DNA of 64,000 nt from Vicia villosa. Taxonomy: Eukaryota > Streptophyta > Magnoliopsida > Fabales > Fabaceae. A program made the position numbers and the translations under genes. This document shows, in pieces, positions 47,607 through 58,443 of the stretch. Below the pieces are notes generated by a model, which saw nothing but the letters and a program-made list of their open reading frames with translations, was not told the origin of the DNA and did not search any database. The stretch lies in the NCBI RefSeq assembly GCF_029867415.1, contig NC_081184.1:79024364-79088363 (forward strand), in the 5' to 3' direction. Each line of letters begins with the position of its first letter. Position 1 is the first letter of the stretch.

Positions 47607-48169
47607 TTAATATTTTAAAACATTTATGGATTCCTTTTAAATAACACACCCTAACTTTTAAAAAATAGGGAGAGTTAAAATGAGGCACAGATCAGTAGAT
47701 ATTTAATACTGTGAGTTGTGGTTTAAATAAAATTAAACTAGAATCTGACCCGCGCAACGGTTGTATACGGTTGTATGTTTTATATTTATTTAAATTTTTT
47801 ATAACGATATATAAAATAATAATAACATAGACCATAATTGTGAACATTTAGAAAATCTATTAATATATAAATTATGTAAATTTTTAATTAAGAATTAAAA
47901 TCTGTTACTTATATGAAATGCTATTTTATTTATAAAAAATTAACCTCACACTATATATTATCGAATATGCCTAATGTTTTTCTTTCTTTATAAAAAAACT
48001 AAGAAGTGTATACTTTCTTGCTACTCAAAACATTTTATATATTACGAAATTTGTAGTTTAAATTTCAACCTAAAATATTTGAGAGAATTAATTAGTTGAT
48101 ATGTCATTTAGTTTTCATTAATTTTAATTGTGCAGATTCATTAAATAATTTAATTTTTTATTCAAAATT
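47607..48169. other. AT-rich intergenic sequence
   Basis: I see no gene, LTR end or repeat here. It may be old host sequence next to the LINE insertion. Confidence 0.4.
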
Positions 48170-48950
48170 ATAGGATGTTTCCGTTGCTAGCATGGGTGGT
48201 TGGAGCAACGATTTGTGGCATTGGAGCAATCTTGGAGTGCTGCCAGCAGCTGCCCTTGAAGTTGCAGTGGATTTCCAACTCATGCAGCAAGCGCTGCCAC
48301 GGTTCTGTCCGGTTGGGAGCAGCTCAGATTTGGTCCAGTGGAGTTTGTCCACTAACGAGTGTTTTTCGGTAGCGACTTATTATTCGGCGTTATGTTTGAG
48401 GTATGTCAACTTAGGTCCGTCTTAGAGGAATCATTCCCTCATCGTCTTATCTTGATTGCGTTTTTTGCGAAGAAGTTGCCGAATATTCATACCATTCTCT
48501 TTTGGTTTGCCGTAAAGTGGTGGGTGTTTGGAAGGAAATGGTCGATTGGTTGGGTATGGATTTCCATTTGTTTCAAGATTTTAAAGAAAGCTTTTATAGG
48601 TGGAATTGTTCTTGCCATAGCTTGAAAATCAAGAGTAGTAAGGATGGAATTGTTTGGTTGGCTATTGTTTGGAGCCTTTGGTTATGTAGGAACGATATCA
48701 TTTTTAAGAACTATGGTTGGAATGCTAGAGATGTCATTTGGGGATGCAAAGCATTGTTATGGAGGTGGTCTGATAGGGAAAATTACTCATTCCAATTGCA
48801 ACTTTTATGAGTCTAACAAAAACCCTTTGCTATACTTAAGATAGGCTTTATTTGGTGAGTAATTTTTTGTTTTGTTTCGGGTTTGTTTTAGTTCCCACTT
48901 TTGTAATCGTGTTTTAATCTTTTGATCCCTTTGAATATAAATTGATTACA
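48170..48950 (+). pseudogene. LINE ORF2 C-terminal fragment
   Basis: One frame reads CDCVFCEEVAEYSYHSLLVC, the zf-RVT motif. Another has KSSKDGIVWLAIVWSLWLCRNDIIFKNY, the usual end of plant L1 ORF2. The piece is 5'-truncated and frameshifted. It ends in an A-rich stretch near 48945-48955. It is a different L1 insertion from the one at 25790-47606. Confidence 0.75.
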
Positions 48951-50227
48951 AAAAGAATGTTATGATTAAAATAATCATCAGATCACTTTCCAATTCTTAT
49001 ACATATTTAAGGAATTGTGTAGATAAACTATAATGTAATTTGAAAAGACTTTGTTTCATGATTAGAATTTAAGTGACACGCAGGAATATTTGCTAACATG
49101 GAAAAATTAGTATGATGTAGCAAAATTTTAATGGTGTGTCAAATGTTTTGGGATTCTATTTTAATATATATAATAGGTGAGATTAAATTGTGGGTGTCCC
49201 TATGTACTCTATATATGTTGGTTTTCCCTAAGAGCGTCTCCCCCGTTCAGATAATGCGATTACACGCTTCTAAAAACATCCAGGGAGTGTATTTTTCAAT
49301 AGCGTGCCATCAGATAGTTCAGGAAAGAGGAGATAGAATTTTTAAAGAAGGTTCTGGAACGGTCGGGACTAGATAAGTCTAAATATTATCGTTTCAACAA
49401 AAGCGATGACCATAATACAAAATGACTACTTCCAACTAACGAATTTAATTGAAAATTTAATTTAGGGCGAGAAGTTGTTAATATTCTAAACCTATGACAA
49501 GTCTAGGACGAAAGTACTGACGTCCCAAAGATGAGGACTGCGAGCGAGAGGTTCTCCAAAGAAGAGAAACTCTCGAAAGGCGATGAGAAAAATTGAAAGG
49601 AGATTCTAGGAGATAACCATAAGTGACCAACAATATGTGGCTGTCGATGCTTGGATATTTTGAGTAAGACTATTAGAGCATAATACAAGTCTCACTTTTC
49701 AAGTGCTTGCATAATTCATCATCAGATGAATGTCACAATATTACGAAATGCTTGAATTTACTCTATTTGCATGATGCCGTGTAATTTGATTTTCATTGTG
49801 CATTGATTCTACAATATTATGAGATAGGCTTTTTACCTTGGTTGAAACATGACTTTTACCTTTGTTTTGCCAATGAGGTAAAGAAGGGTGAAATGTAAAA
49901 TTTTCCACTTTTATCGTCGCTTGGGTTTTCCACCGAGGTGAAATCCTCAATTGTTCACCTCGATTGTTTTTTTCAATGAGGAGAAACCAACAAGTGCAAA
50001 ATCATTTACTAGGATGGATTGCAAGAGGAAAGAAAGATTTTGATCAAATGTTGATTCGTTAATGTAGTATCATCTCAATACATGTTTTTTAAAAATCTTT
50101 AATGTTGCTAGCAAAGCATGGATGTATTTGTGGTTGTTCAAATTTAATATTTCTCACAACAATAATATAATAACAACAAATAACATTTCTAATTACATCC
50201 ATACTTTACTAACTAACATCAGACATT
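48951..50227. other. Intergenic sequence without a clear gene
   Basis: No supported coding frame. Between 49790 and 50000 there are CACCGAGG/CCTCGATTG words like those in the CACTA-like element that follows, suggesting a degraded relative. Confidence 0.35.
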
Positions 50228-50413
50228 CACTATTAGGAAAAAGATATTTAACCTTGGTTGGATATAAAGTATAACCTCAGTTTCAAATGCAAGGTAATGA
50301 AGGATGTCATAAAGCGTGTGCCATTTTACATCTCGTTTTTAACTCCTCTGAGGGAAAAAGATTGCACTTGTAGTGGACCCACCCCTCAACTGTTTAAAGG
50401 TGCTACATTTACC

Positions 50414-50435
50414 TCTCGATTATTAGAATAATCGA
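50414..50435. repeat. Perfect hairpin in the CACTA-like element
   Basis: CTCGATTATT and AATAATCGAG form a 10-bp perfect stem with a 2-nt gap. Confidence 0.8.
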
Positions 50436-50448
50436 GGAAAAACTTATA

Positions 50449-50545
50449 TATGTATGCATGTATGTATGTATGTATGCATGCAAGCATGTATGTATGTATG
50501 CATGTATGTATGTATGCATGTATGTATGTATGTATGTATGTATGT
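50449..50545. repeat. (TGTA/TGCA)n tetranucleotide microsatellite
   Basis: About 97 bp of TATG/CATG tetranucleotides inside the CACTA-like element. Confidence 0.9.
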
Positions 50546-53330
50546 TCGTTGTTTTATTAATATACAAATTTTCTTGTTTTACATTATTTAGGTTTCAATC
50601 TTTAACTTAAAATATATAACAAATTTCGATTCGGATTCATCATTATCAATGTCAGTGAAGATTAAATGGTGGATCCTTGTTTCATTGAATCTTGGGGATG
50701 ATTAAATGATGGATATTGCATGCATTTTTCTCTAATATAAAAAAAGGTTACATAAATAAAAACTATTCAGTTATATGATAGGAGATTATGTAAGAAAATC
50801 AATATTGAACAAAATATTTTTTTGCGCTGTCAATCCGTCATAGAGAAAATTTTCAAATTTCTTTAAGTTTCAATGTTTTTAAAACAAAAACTTTCATTAT
50901 TAATGTTTGATATTCATAATGTTTGTGATTCAAATATATAATGTGGTGTTAGCCTTTTGAATGAATGTCTTTTAGATTTCACACAGATCACTAATATTTG
51001 TCGTGGATTAATGTGGTAGAAGTGCCTTGAACATTGGTACTCACTAAATTGATGATAAATATTTATTTAAGAACGACAAAGAAATTCAATAAACACACTT
51101 ATTTTTACCTTTAGTTATTACAAAAAAACCGAGGTAAAAAGTTTTTCTTTTCAAATAAATAATACAAAAAAAATGTTGGTACTTTAACCCTCGGTTTCTA
51201 AAAAACATTGAGCTAATAGATTTCTTCTATTGCCAAAAAAATGGTGAATGAAAAAATTGAAGTAACATGTATTATTTTATTTTTTTCAATTTTTTACCAT
51301 TCACCAATTTTTTTGTGTGCTGTAATAATCATACTAAAGACTTTATTCTAAAAAAAATTTGTAATATAATTAAGAATAAATTTTTAACAAGCCTCAATAT
51401 AGAAAATAATTTTAGAAATTACAAGAGAAGATAGTTTAAGAAACCAGCCTTAAGATATTTCTCTATTCAACAATTCATAAGAGAAAATGGTGTTGTACTT
51501 CATGGAATGATTTAATCAATACAATAAATAACATTGTTTTTACCAAACTTTCACTTCACTTAGAATAAAACCGAGGTATTATACCAAGACGCACAATATT
51601 TTATTTTTTTTATAAAAATAAAAACAACATATTCTCTCGGTTTTTAATAAAATCGAGTGAAAAAATATATCAGGACACGCTTCGAATCCCAACTATTGTA
51701 GTTTATGTTTTTATTTTGTATATGAATGAATACTAAATGATTTATCCCTCAGGTTTCCTTAAAGAACAGCTGGATAATATAATCAGATTTTACTATAAAA
51801 GTACTCGTTAAACAGATTTTACCTTAATCCTAACTTATATGCTGCCGCCCCAAACTAGTACGCATCATTCTTTTGAATGAATTGTAAGACATAAAAATAT
51901 TCAATATTTTTCTACCTTGAATAAAACATTTTTCTGCCCTTACAATCTATCTCATATAATAGTGTTGATGTTGTTGTATTTCTGGAATAACCCTCTATTA
52001 AAGAATGGAAAACAACATTTGAAAAGTAATATGTTGATAGATTGCAAGTGCGAAAAATAATTCTTGTTTCAACATAAACAAAAAATGAGAGCATAACCTT
52101 TGCAAAGTTAAACAAAGAAGGGAGCTTAACCTTTGAAAAAAAGTTGTCATTGTTGGAACAAATAACTTATCAGGAGATTGATATCAGCGAAGATATTCTG
52201 TATTAAGAGTAAAGATTTATGGTAAGAAATTTATTTTAATATTCTGTGTAAACATTGTAATTTCAAATAATAAAAAGTTATCCACCTCATTGTTTGGCAT
52301 AAAATCGACGGGTTTAATATTCAGATTTTACAGTAAAAACTCTCGTTAAACAAATTTTATCCTAATACTAACTTTATGTAGCCCTCTAAAAGAGAGAAAT
52401 TATTTACCACCGTCAATTTCATGAGTTGCTACTTTGGAAACAGATCTCTGGAATGGATTGCAAGTGCAGAAAATAAAAATTATCAAAAGTTGGATAAGTT
52501 ATGGGTTTTTTAAGAGAACAAAAAGATATGCAACAAATTAGAATATCACCGAAGATTTATTGTAAACAATGTATTTTCACATTCTATGTAAACAATGTAA
52601 TACAAAAAAAAATTATACATTTTTTACCTCAGTTTTTTCAGAAACCGAAGGAATACTTTTTGCGTAATAATTGAGAATATTGATTACCGTCCTTAAACAA
52701 ATACTTGTTGTCCATTTCATGAATATCAACGCTCAAGTCACTTTCATTAATGATCCGCGTGAAAACCTAGGAGACATCCATTATAAAATTTGAATATTAA
52801 AACTTCTAACCTAAATGAAACATGAAGTGCTTCAAATTTCAAGCACTTTATGTATCATTTAGGTTAGAAATTTTAATATTCAACTTTTATAATGGACACT
52901 TGAAAAAATACTCTATGACAGATTGCAAGAGCAGAAAATTATTTAGGTTCAAGGTTTGTTTTCTTAAATACTTATTTGAGATGAAAATCATTTATTTATC
53001 TAACCATTTTTTGCTTTATATCAGGAACAACTGCAAGAAAAAACCATAGAGAATATTCTGCACCTTACATTTTGATCTACCATAAATGTCAATGATTCGA
53101 AGATCCAATATTTTATTTTCACTGAAAACTTAATTCTAACTTTAACATTATATGTAAACAATGTAGTTTGTAAAAAAATTAATTTATTAATATTCTGTAT
53201 AAACAATGTAATAAGTTAAAAAAAATCTATCTTACCCCTCGAATTTATTGATAAACCGAGAGGTATGATGCGTTGGTTTTGAAAATAATAAAAATACAGA
53301 TGTTGGGGATCAAACTCATGTGCAATTAAC

Positions 53331-53365
53331 TTTACCCCTCGATTATTTAAAATTCGAGGGGTAAA
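53331..53365. repeat. Perfect 12-bp-stem hairpin near the CACTA-like right end
   Basis: TTTACCCCTCGA (53331-53342) is the exact reverse complement of TCGAGGGGTAAA (53354-53365), with an 11-nt AT-rich loop. Similar CCTCGA/TCGAGG pairs recur through the element. Confidence 0.9.
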
Positions 53366-53455
53366 GTGGTAAATTTTCATGAATCCCTTCGTTACTCCGC
53401 TTCTTTAGCCGAGGTTAATTGCATTTCGCCTCCGAGGTTAAATGTCGAAGTAGTG

Positions 53456-53796
53456 AATTATTCGTATGTTTTTATTATCAATGCATTTTGCACTCTACAT
53501 CCAAGATAAATCGTTGTGGTATTTACGTTCTAATTTTTTTGGGATGAATTTCATAGTGGGTTTAATTTCTCTAAAACTTTTATCCACTATTTTTCACAAA
53601 CCTTTGTATAACCTCTATGAATCATAGTTTCATTTTCATAATTTTCTCAAGAATTATGAGGGTTCCAATACTCTTCTTGTTTTCTTTTTTGTTTAGAATT
53701 AATTGATTCTCCTTTTGCATAAATATTTCATCTATATCTGATTCAGATCCTAATTTCGATCCTATTTTTTAAAAAATTATAATTTAATATTACTTC
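53456..53796. other. AT-rich sequence next to a coding relic
   Basis: No intact gene. The minus strand has scattered readable pieces that may extend the relic at 53797-54345, but with too many breaks to call. Confidence 0.3.
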
Positions 53797-54345
53797 TTAA
53801 TTTTCTTCCTTAGCTTCTATTTTTTCTATCTTTTCTATTTGTTTATTTTCTTCTTCTATTATTTGCAGGTGTTCCACTAACTGTCTAATTTTTTTAATAT
53901 CATTAGATCTTCTTAGTGCTTTCATGTATTTTATTTTTATCTCCTCCATGAAGATGATGAATTTATTAACATAGATATCGTTATAGGTTCTAGCTAGTTT
54001 CACTATTTTATCTAATTGGGTTAATTCTTTTGACGTAACTAATATTTCTTTTAAATCTTTTATTCTTATGCTTATATTATTTTCTTCATGATTTAATAGA
54101 GTTTCTAATTGATATAAATTTTCCTAATTTTCTAATTATTTATATATTCATTATTTTCCTTAACGCTATTAATATCATTGAGTGTTTTTTGAGTATGATT
54201 TATTTCATTACAACTATTTTTTATTTTATTAAATGTATAATCTGCAATTTTATTAGTATTTTTTTTAATAAAATTATATTTTTATTTATTTCATTCATTT
54301 GAATTCTTTATATATTATTATATCAATTTTTTTAGATAATGCCAT
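53797..54345 (-). pseudogene. Unrecognised Lys/Glu/Asn-rich coding relic
   Basis: From an ATG at 54345 (MALSKKIDIII) coding-like sequence runs through frameshifts to a stop at 53797. The best open part is 68 aa (54003-53797) and it extends upstream in frame to about 54120 as ENLYQLETLL…SKELTQLDKIVKLA. The composition is strongly Lys/Glu/Ile/Asn with heptad-like leucines, so a coiled coil is likely. Third codon positions are very AT-rich. I do not recognise the family. A transposon accessory gene or a relic of an integrated pararetrovirus are both conceivable, and neither is shown. Confidence 0.4.
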
Positions 54346-54776
54346 TATTTAAAAATTTTGTGACTATTTTAACTTTTTTTTTAGTAGTGTAATATTTTGG
54401 GTCATATAGGTATTCAAATCTGAATGAATTTATAGTATTTTGGATCATACAAGTAATTATATCCGTATGAATTTACAATACAGAAATAAATTATTACAGA
54501 GACGATTTTTACTGATGGAACTTTGACTTTCGTTCTTATTTCTTGATCGCAAATCTTTGTAACAGACAATTTTTAAGCACTGCCTAAAGTATCACTTAAC
54601 ACAAATTTTTTTCTTTATCTTCGATTGCCTACTATACTATTTAAGCTAGCGATTTTCTTGAGTAATAAGTATAACTAATGTATAACTTAAGATAAGACTT
54701 TTTCAATCTAAATGCTGTCTAAAATAAAAGCACTATCTTATATTATTTTCAAAAGAAAATTTAAACATAAAACAAC

Positions 54777-55230
54777 CACTACAATAAATAGCACATTTTA
54801 TGACGAAATATTTCATCTCATCCATTAAAAACCCGAAGTATAAAACATAGACGCGTAATATTTCAAATCTTAGTAACTACATTATATTTTATCACCTTTT
54901 AATTTTTTTTATGACCTATTACCTCGATTTTGCTGAAAACCGAGGAGTAAAGTATTTAAAGAACATGTCTTCGAATCCCAACAACTACATTTTATCACCT
55001 TTTAATTTTTTTTTTAAATTAATAGGACTTTATCCCTCGATTTTGTTAAAACCGAGGTAAAAATAGCGCAGTTTTAAAAAACCAAAAAATATAATTGTTG
55101 GGGATCGACCTCATGACCAATACCACCTTTAAAAAATTTTAAAATTTTTTTATGAACTACTACCTTGGATTTTCTAAAAAACCGAGGGGTAAAGTAGCGT
55201 GTTTTACTTTTTTTTAATTTTATTTTATAT
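54777..55230. mobile_element. Fragment related to the CACTA-like element
   Basis: It begins CACTACAATAAA and contains CCTCGATTTTGCTGAAAACCGAGG, CCTCGATTTTGTTAAAACCGAGG and TTCTAAAAAACCGAGGGGTAAAG, the same inverted words as 50228-53455, plus a TGTTGGGGATC phrase shared with 53300. No TAGTG end with a matching duplication was found, so the right boundary is a guess. Confidence 0.35.
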
Positions 55231-55551
55231 ATGACCAGCTTGATGAAAAGATTAAGTAACGAATATTTATTGTCCATTTATAAAATAACAGTGATGAAGA
55301 CATTGTCAACTCATCAATCCACATGAAACAATAGTGATCCGCGTGAAACTCTTAGTGCTGGCCAATTAAAATGTGAATGCCTCAACTATCCATTTTGGAT
55401 GTAAAGTGTTGAAATTTAAACTTAACATATTAAAAACAATGAAAATGAAAGCAAGAGCGGAAAAATATTTTAAGATTAATTTCTTAATGTGTTAATTATT
55501 AATGGTGTCAACTTTATTTATGTGATTAATATACTAAAATTGCGCATGATA

Positions 55552-55593
55552 TTGACCCTTTTGACTTTGTGTCAAGTTTAGAAGTAGTTGACA
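55552..55593 (+). promoter_or_regulatory. W-box cluster upstream of peptide gene 2
   Basis: TTGACC at 55552-55557, TTGACT at 55561-55566, an inverted TGTCAA at 55570-55575 and TTGACA at 55588-55593. The surrounding ATGATATTGACC…TTGACTT.GTGTCA is recognisably the same block as upstream of genes 1 and 3. It lies 372-413 bp before the ATG. Confidence 0.5.
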
Positions 55594-55772
55594 ACATAAA
55601 TCTAGCGTACATATTATTATCCGACAATACTCGTTTTCGTATTTTGTTTCGTTGTCAAGAAGTTTGATTCGTTCAATTTTCAAACTTCATGTTCAATCGA
55701 TTTACTAAGTCAGCTAAACGAATTTCAAAAACTAGTACTTAGGCAGGAAAAGCTAACTGCTATTCTTTCCCT

Positions 55773-55784
55773 CTATATATATAC
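55773..55784 (+). promoter_or_regulatory. TATA box of peptide gene 2
   Basis: CTATATATATAC is 192 bp before the ATG. The conserved leader motif ACATATCATTCCCACC follows at 55806-55821. Confidence 0.6.
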
Positions 55785-55964
55785 GTTAGAGGGTTACATT
55801 ACATAACATATCATTCCCACCATCAAACCACAACAACTAGAAAATAAAACTTGTTCTTAATAAAGATTTCATTACATCATATATAGGCAAAACCAGAAAG
55901 TTCATTTTAAACTATTTCGTCCAAACTTATTACATTAATACCAATTAAAGATATCATCGAAGGC

Positions 55965-56168
55965 ATGGCTTTTTGTTACAGTAACAAGAATATTCTTTTT
56001 AACGTTATAGTAATCCTTTTCTTCATTCTGGTAATTTCTTCTCAACTTGGATATGGCAGCAGGCCTTTGCAAGATCAACGATTAATGTTGAGAGATTTTG
56101 ATGGGCTTTTGTTGCAGTTCCTTCGTGGCCCTTCAAAGCCTTCAAAAACAGATCCAATTCATCCCTAA
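55965..56168 (+). CDS. Small secreted signalling-peptide precursor, copy 2 (diverged)
   Basis: A 67-aa intronless frame, the most diverged of the three. The hydrophobic signal segment is about residues 11-30, ending YGS, followed by RPLQDQ and a linker one residue longer than in copies 1 and 3 (RLMLRDF). DGLLLQFLRGPSKPS is unchanged, but the end is KTDPIHP rather than SPDPIHP, which replaces the Ser-Pro before DPI with Lys-Thr. Conservation of the tail against a changed linker and N-terminus points to selection on the C-terminal peptide. Upstream TATA, leader motif and W-boxes are shared with the other copies. The same CLE/PIP/IDA-like uncertainty applies. Confidence 0.75.
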   Translation: MAFCYSNKNILFNVIVILFFILVISSQLGYGSRPLQDQRLMLRDFDGLLLQFLRGPSKPSKTDPIHP

Positions 56169-56636
56169 TCAATCGACCTTGCTGGCTGGCTGCACATATA
56201 ATCTCTGGCTGCACATAGGAGAATTCGTTTATATTCTTTTCTAACTGTTTTGTTTTTCATAGCTTACTCATTCAGCTATCTGTATATTTTTCTAAACAAA
56301 GATTCTTTCATTTACATTTTGTTTGTATCTTTAATATTTAAAGAAATATTAACGAAATAATTTGATATAAATGTTAAATATGCTTATAGCATGTTATATA
56401 TGTTTTTATCTCAATCTCCAAAAGCTAATTTAAAAGATGTGGTCGTCTTCAAATTTTTATATAATCAATTGCTCGAGAACTTAAGCGGACTTTAAACAAA
56501 CTCCAAAAGCACATACCAACTTCAACACTCACTGTCATATCTAGTATGAGCCTAATTCAAATGTCCACATTGCAGTCTTTAACACGACTCTAATACCATA
56601 TTAAATTTGTTTGACTACGATACCAAGTTAAACATA
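56169..56636. other. 3' flank of peptide gene 2
   Basis: Contains an AT-rich downstream stretch with weak similarity to the flanks of copies 1 and 3 (GCTTACTCATTCAGCTATCTG…AAGATTCTTTCATTTACATTTT). No other gene seen. The CTCTAATACCAT at about 56590 may be an old copia primer-site relic. Confidence 0.4.
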
Positions 56637-57245
56637 TCATTTAAAAACATATTCTTTCTTGTCGAATTCACCAAAATAAATCAAATTTCTCTTAAGGTCA
56701 TGTACATACTTGACACCAGTCAACAACTTTATTGACTCGTTATGAAACTTGAATCTAACATATCCAATTCCTACATTTTTGCAAGCTTTGTTGTTTCCCA
56801 GCAACACTAATCCACCAGCTTGATCACACATTCTTCAAACAAATCTTTTTTTTGAGTCATGTGTCAAATTCAACCTGGATCCATAATTCATTCCTTGTTC
56901 AAATCTCCGCTAGAAACCACAAAAAATCAGATAATTCATAATTATCTTGAACAATGGCTACATTTCCTTTGTCCTTGCCTCCAACATCACTCATCAACCT
57001 TTCAGGACACACTTTTCTAGTATGACATTCCTTCGTACAGTGGTAACACCTAATAGCAGGAGTATCACCGCCATAATACTTCTGTGGTGCTTTATCGTTC
57101 TTCTTCTTAAACTTACCATCATTCTTCGAGAACTTTCCTTTTACAGACAATCATTCACAAACATATGATTAATTTTGCTCATTTTTTTTATCAAATCCAT
57201 CGAATATACAGGGCTAATTGAACTTATTCAAAAGTCAGGGACTCT
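56637..57245 (-). pseudogene. Ty1-copia gag C-terminus and protease start, relic
   Basis: On the minus strand the piece 57150-56899 reads SVKGKFSKNDGKFKKKND, then a zinc knuckle CYHCTKECHTRKVC (CX2CX4HX4C, with Cys replacing the usual Gly). The piece 56831-56637 reads LLGNNKACKNVGIGYVRFKFHNESIKLL…VKYVHDLKRNLIYFGEFDKKEYVFK, the copia region just after protease. Stops and frameshifts separate them. The upstream half of gag is on the other side of the solo LTR at 57246-58443. Confidence 0.8.
57241..57245. other. Target-site duplication (left) of solo LTR C
   Basis: ACTCT, identical to 58444-58448. Confidence 0.95.
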
Positions 57246-58006
57246 TGTTGAAGCGGTAAAGCGGAAAGAAAAAAGTAATAGGTATATTATTGTCGGGTGA
57301 TATTGGTTATATTGTATCGTCTCCACAGGGACTGGTGAGAGGGAAAAACTACCGTTCAACAATTTCAATCCTTCAAAGTTTGGTTTTGGGTGCGAAAGAG
57401 AATTCATTATGGAATTGTATTTCATTATACCCGTCAATACAGATTAAAATCACCAGGCATCGCTCAAGACGTACCACACCAGTGCCCATTTCGGCCACAC
57501 CGACGAGAGTTCAACTAACTGCTCTTTCGGCGATTTCTCAACCGATCGAACAACAAAGAGGCATTAAATTCTGATACCCATAAAGATTTTCAGTTATAAA
57601 TCTATGTCTATAGTTTATAAACTAATAGATATCGTCCCTAATCAAGATCAATGATGTTTATTTCTACAACAATACAAATCCGAAGCATTTAAGCAAAAAG
57701 ATCAATAACAACATGAATAATGATTTGTAAAGAAAATATATATACGATCCCAAGATCAACAAATATACATACAAGAAGAGAACAATATACATACAACACC
57801 CACCATTAAATTGGGTCATAGGGAAGAAGAAGAAGAAGAACAAGCGAAAACTTCTCGTATTGTCGCCACAATCGGAGACCACCCTAGCTCAACCGACATG
57901 ATGAACCATCCAATGATGTTGCTTGAACTTCTAAACTACATAGAATTGATCATAGCTCAGCTTTGTCCAAGAAGAGATGTTAAAAAACCTAATAAATCTA
58001 TTATAA

Positions 58007-58017
58007 GCTATTTATAC
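58007..58017 (-). promoter_or_regulatory. TATA box of solo LTR C
   Basis: The minus strand reads GTATAAATAGC, a consensus TATA box, about 20 bp downstream of the GC-rich array in the minus direction. Confidence 0.65.
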
Positions 58018-58034
58018 AAAATCTAAAAACGCAG

Positions 58035-58161
58035 AGCGCGCGATGCGCCCTCTCACTTATGTACCAAATCGTCATAGCGCGCGATTTGCCATTTGAACCA
58101 CGCGACGCGCCCTCCAGACTGCCAAAATTTATTCTTCAACTCCCAGGCCACGCGACGCGCC
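58035..58161. repeat. GC-rich motif array in solo LTR C
   Basis: Motifs GCGCGCGATGCGCC (about 58035), GCGCGCGAT (58075), CGCGACGCGCC (58101) and CGCGACGCGCC (58151). The last two are exactly 50 bp apart. It is related in composition and position, not in exact sequence, to the CGCGGCGCG arrays. Confidence 0.8.
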
Positions 58162-58443
58162 CGATGCGTGTGCGACGAACCAACACCAGAACTTATTTTC
58201 TTCAAAAAACGCATGTTTGAAGTCGTATTTTCGACACTTTATTGCTCATGATCCAAATACGCAACAGTACCTACAAAAATACAACAAAACTAACAAACAG
58301 TACATGTTTACACGAAAACGTCACAAAACTCAAAGTATAAAAAATCACACAAAAACGAGGAACTATTCAAATGGTATTAACCAAAAGTATCGATAAGTGC
58401 CACTATTTACATACACAAAATAACAACATTTTGGCACTTATCA

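Larger units (their letters stand above)
50228..53455. mobile_element. CACTA-like non-autonomous DNA transposon, about 3.2 kb
   Basis: The left end reads CACTATTAGG…ATTTAACCTTGG. The right end, reverse-complemented, reads CACTACTTCGACATTTAACCTCGG. Inverted CACTA ends with a shared ATTTAACCT(T/C)GG are the hallmark of the CACTA (EnSpm) class. Inside are many scattered CCTCGGTTTT/AAAACCGAGG words, often as hairpins, resembling CACTA subterminal repeats. The 3-bp flanks (ATT and AAT) differ by one base. No transposase frame is visible, so it would rely on a partner element. Confidence 0.6.
57246..58443 (-). mobile_element. Solo LTR (family C, Athila-like), 1,198 bp
   Basis: It has TG…CA ends (minus strand starts TGATAAGTGCC) and a perfect ACTCT duplication, and it sits inside a copia gag gene that reads across the junction. 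It shares with the Athila LTR the phrase ATCGT.TCCACAGGGA.TGG near its plus-strand left end, so it is probably Athila-lineage. A TATA box (58007-58017) and a GC-rich array (58035-58161) match the Athila LTR layout. Frames at 57290-57574 and 57811-58026 are not supported as genes. Confidence 0.9.

Noticed and set aside
47630..47660. Possible LINE target duplication (ATTAAT.TTT near 25755 and 47607)
   Set aside because: The match is short, AT-rich and imperfect, so it cannot be told from chance.
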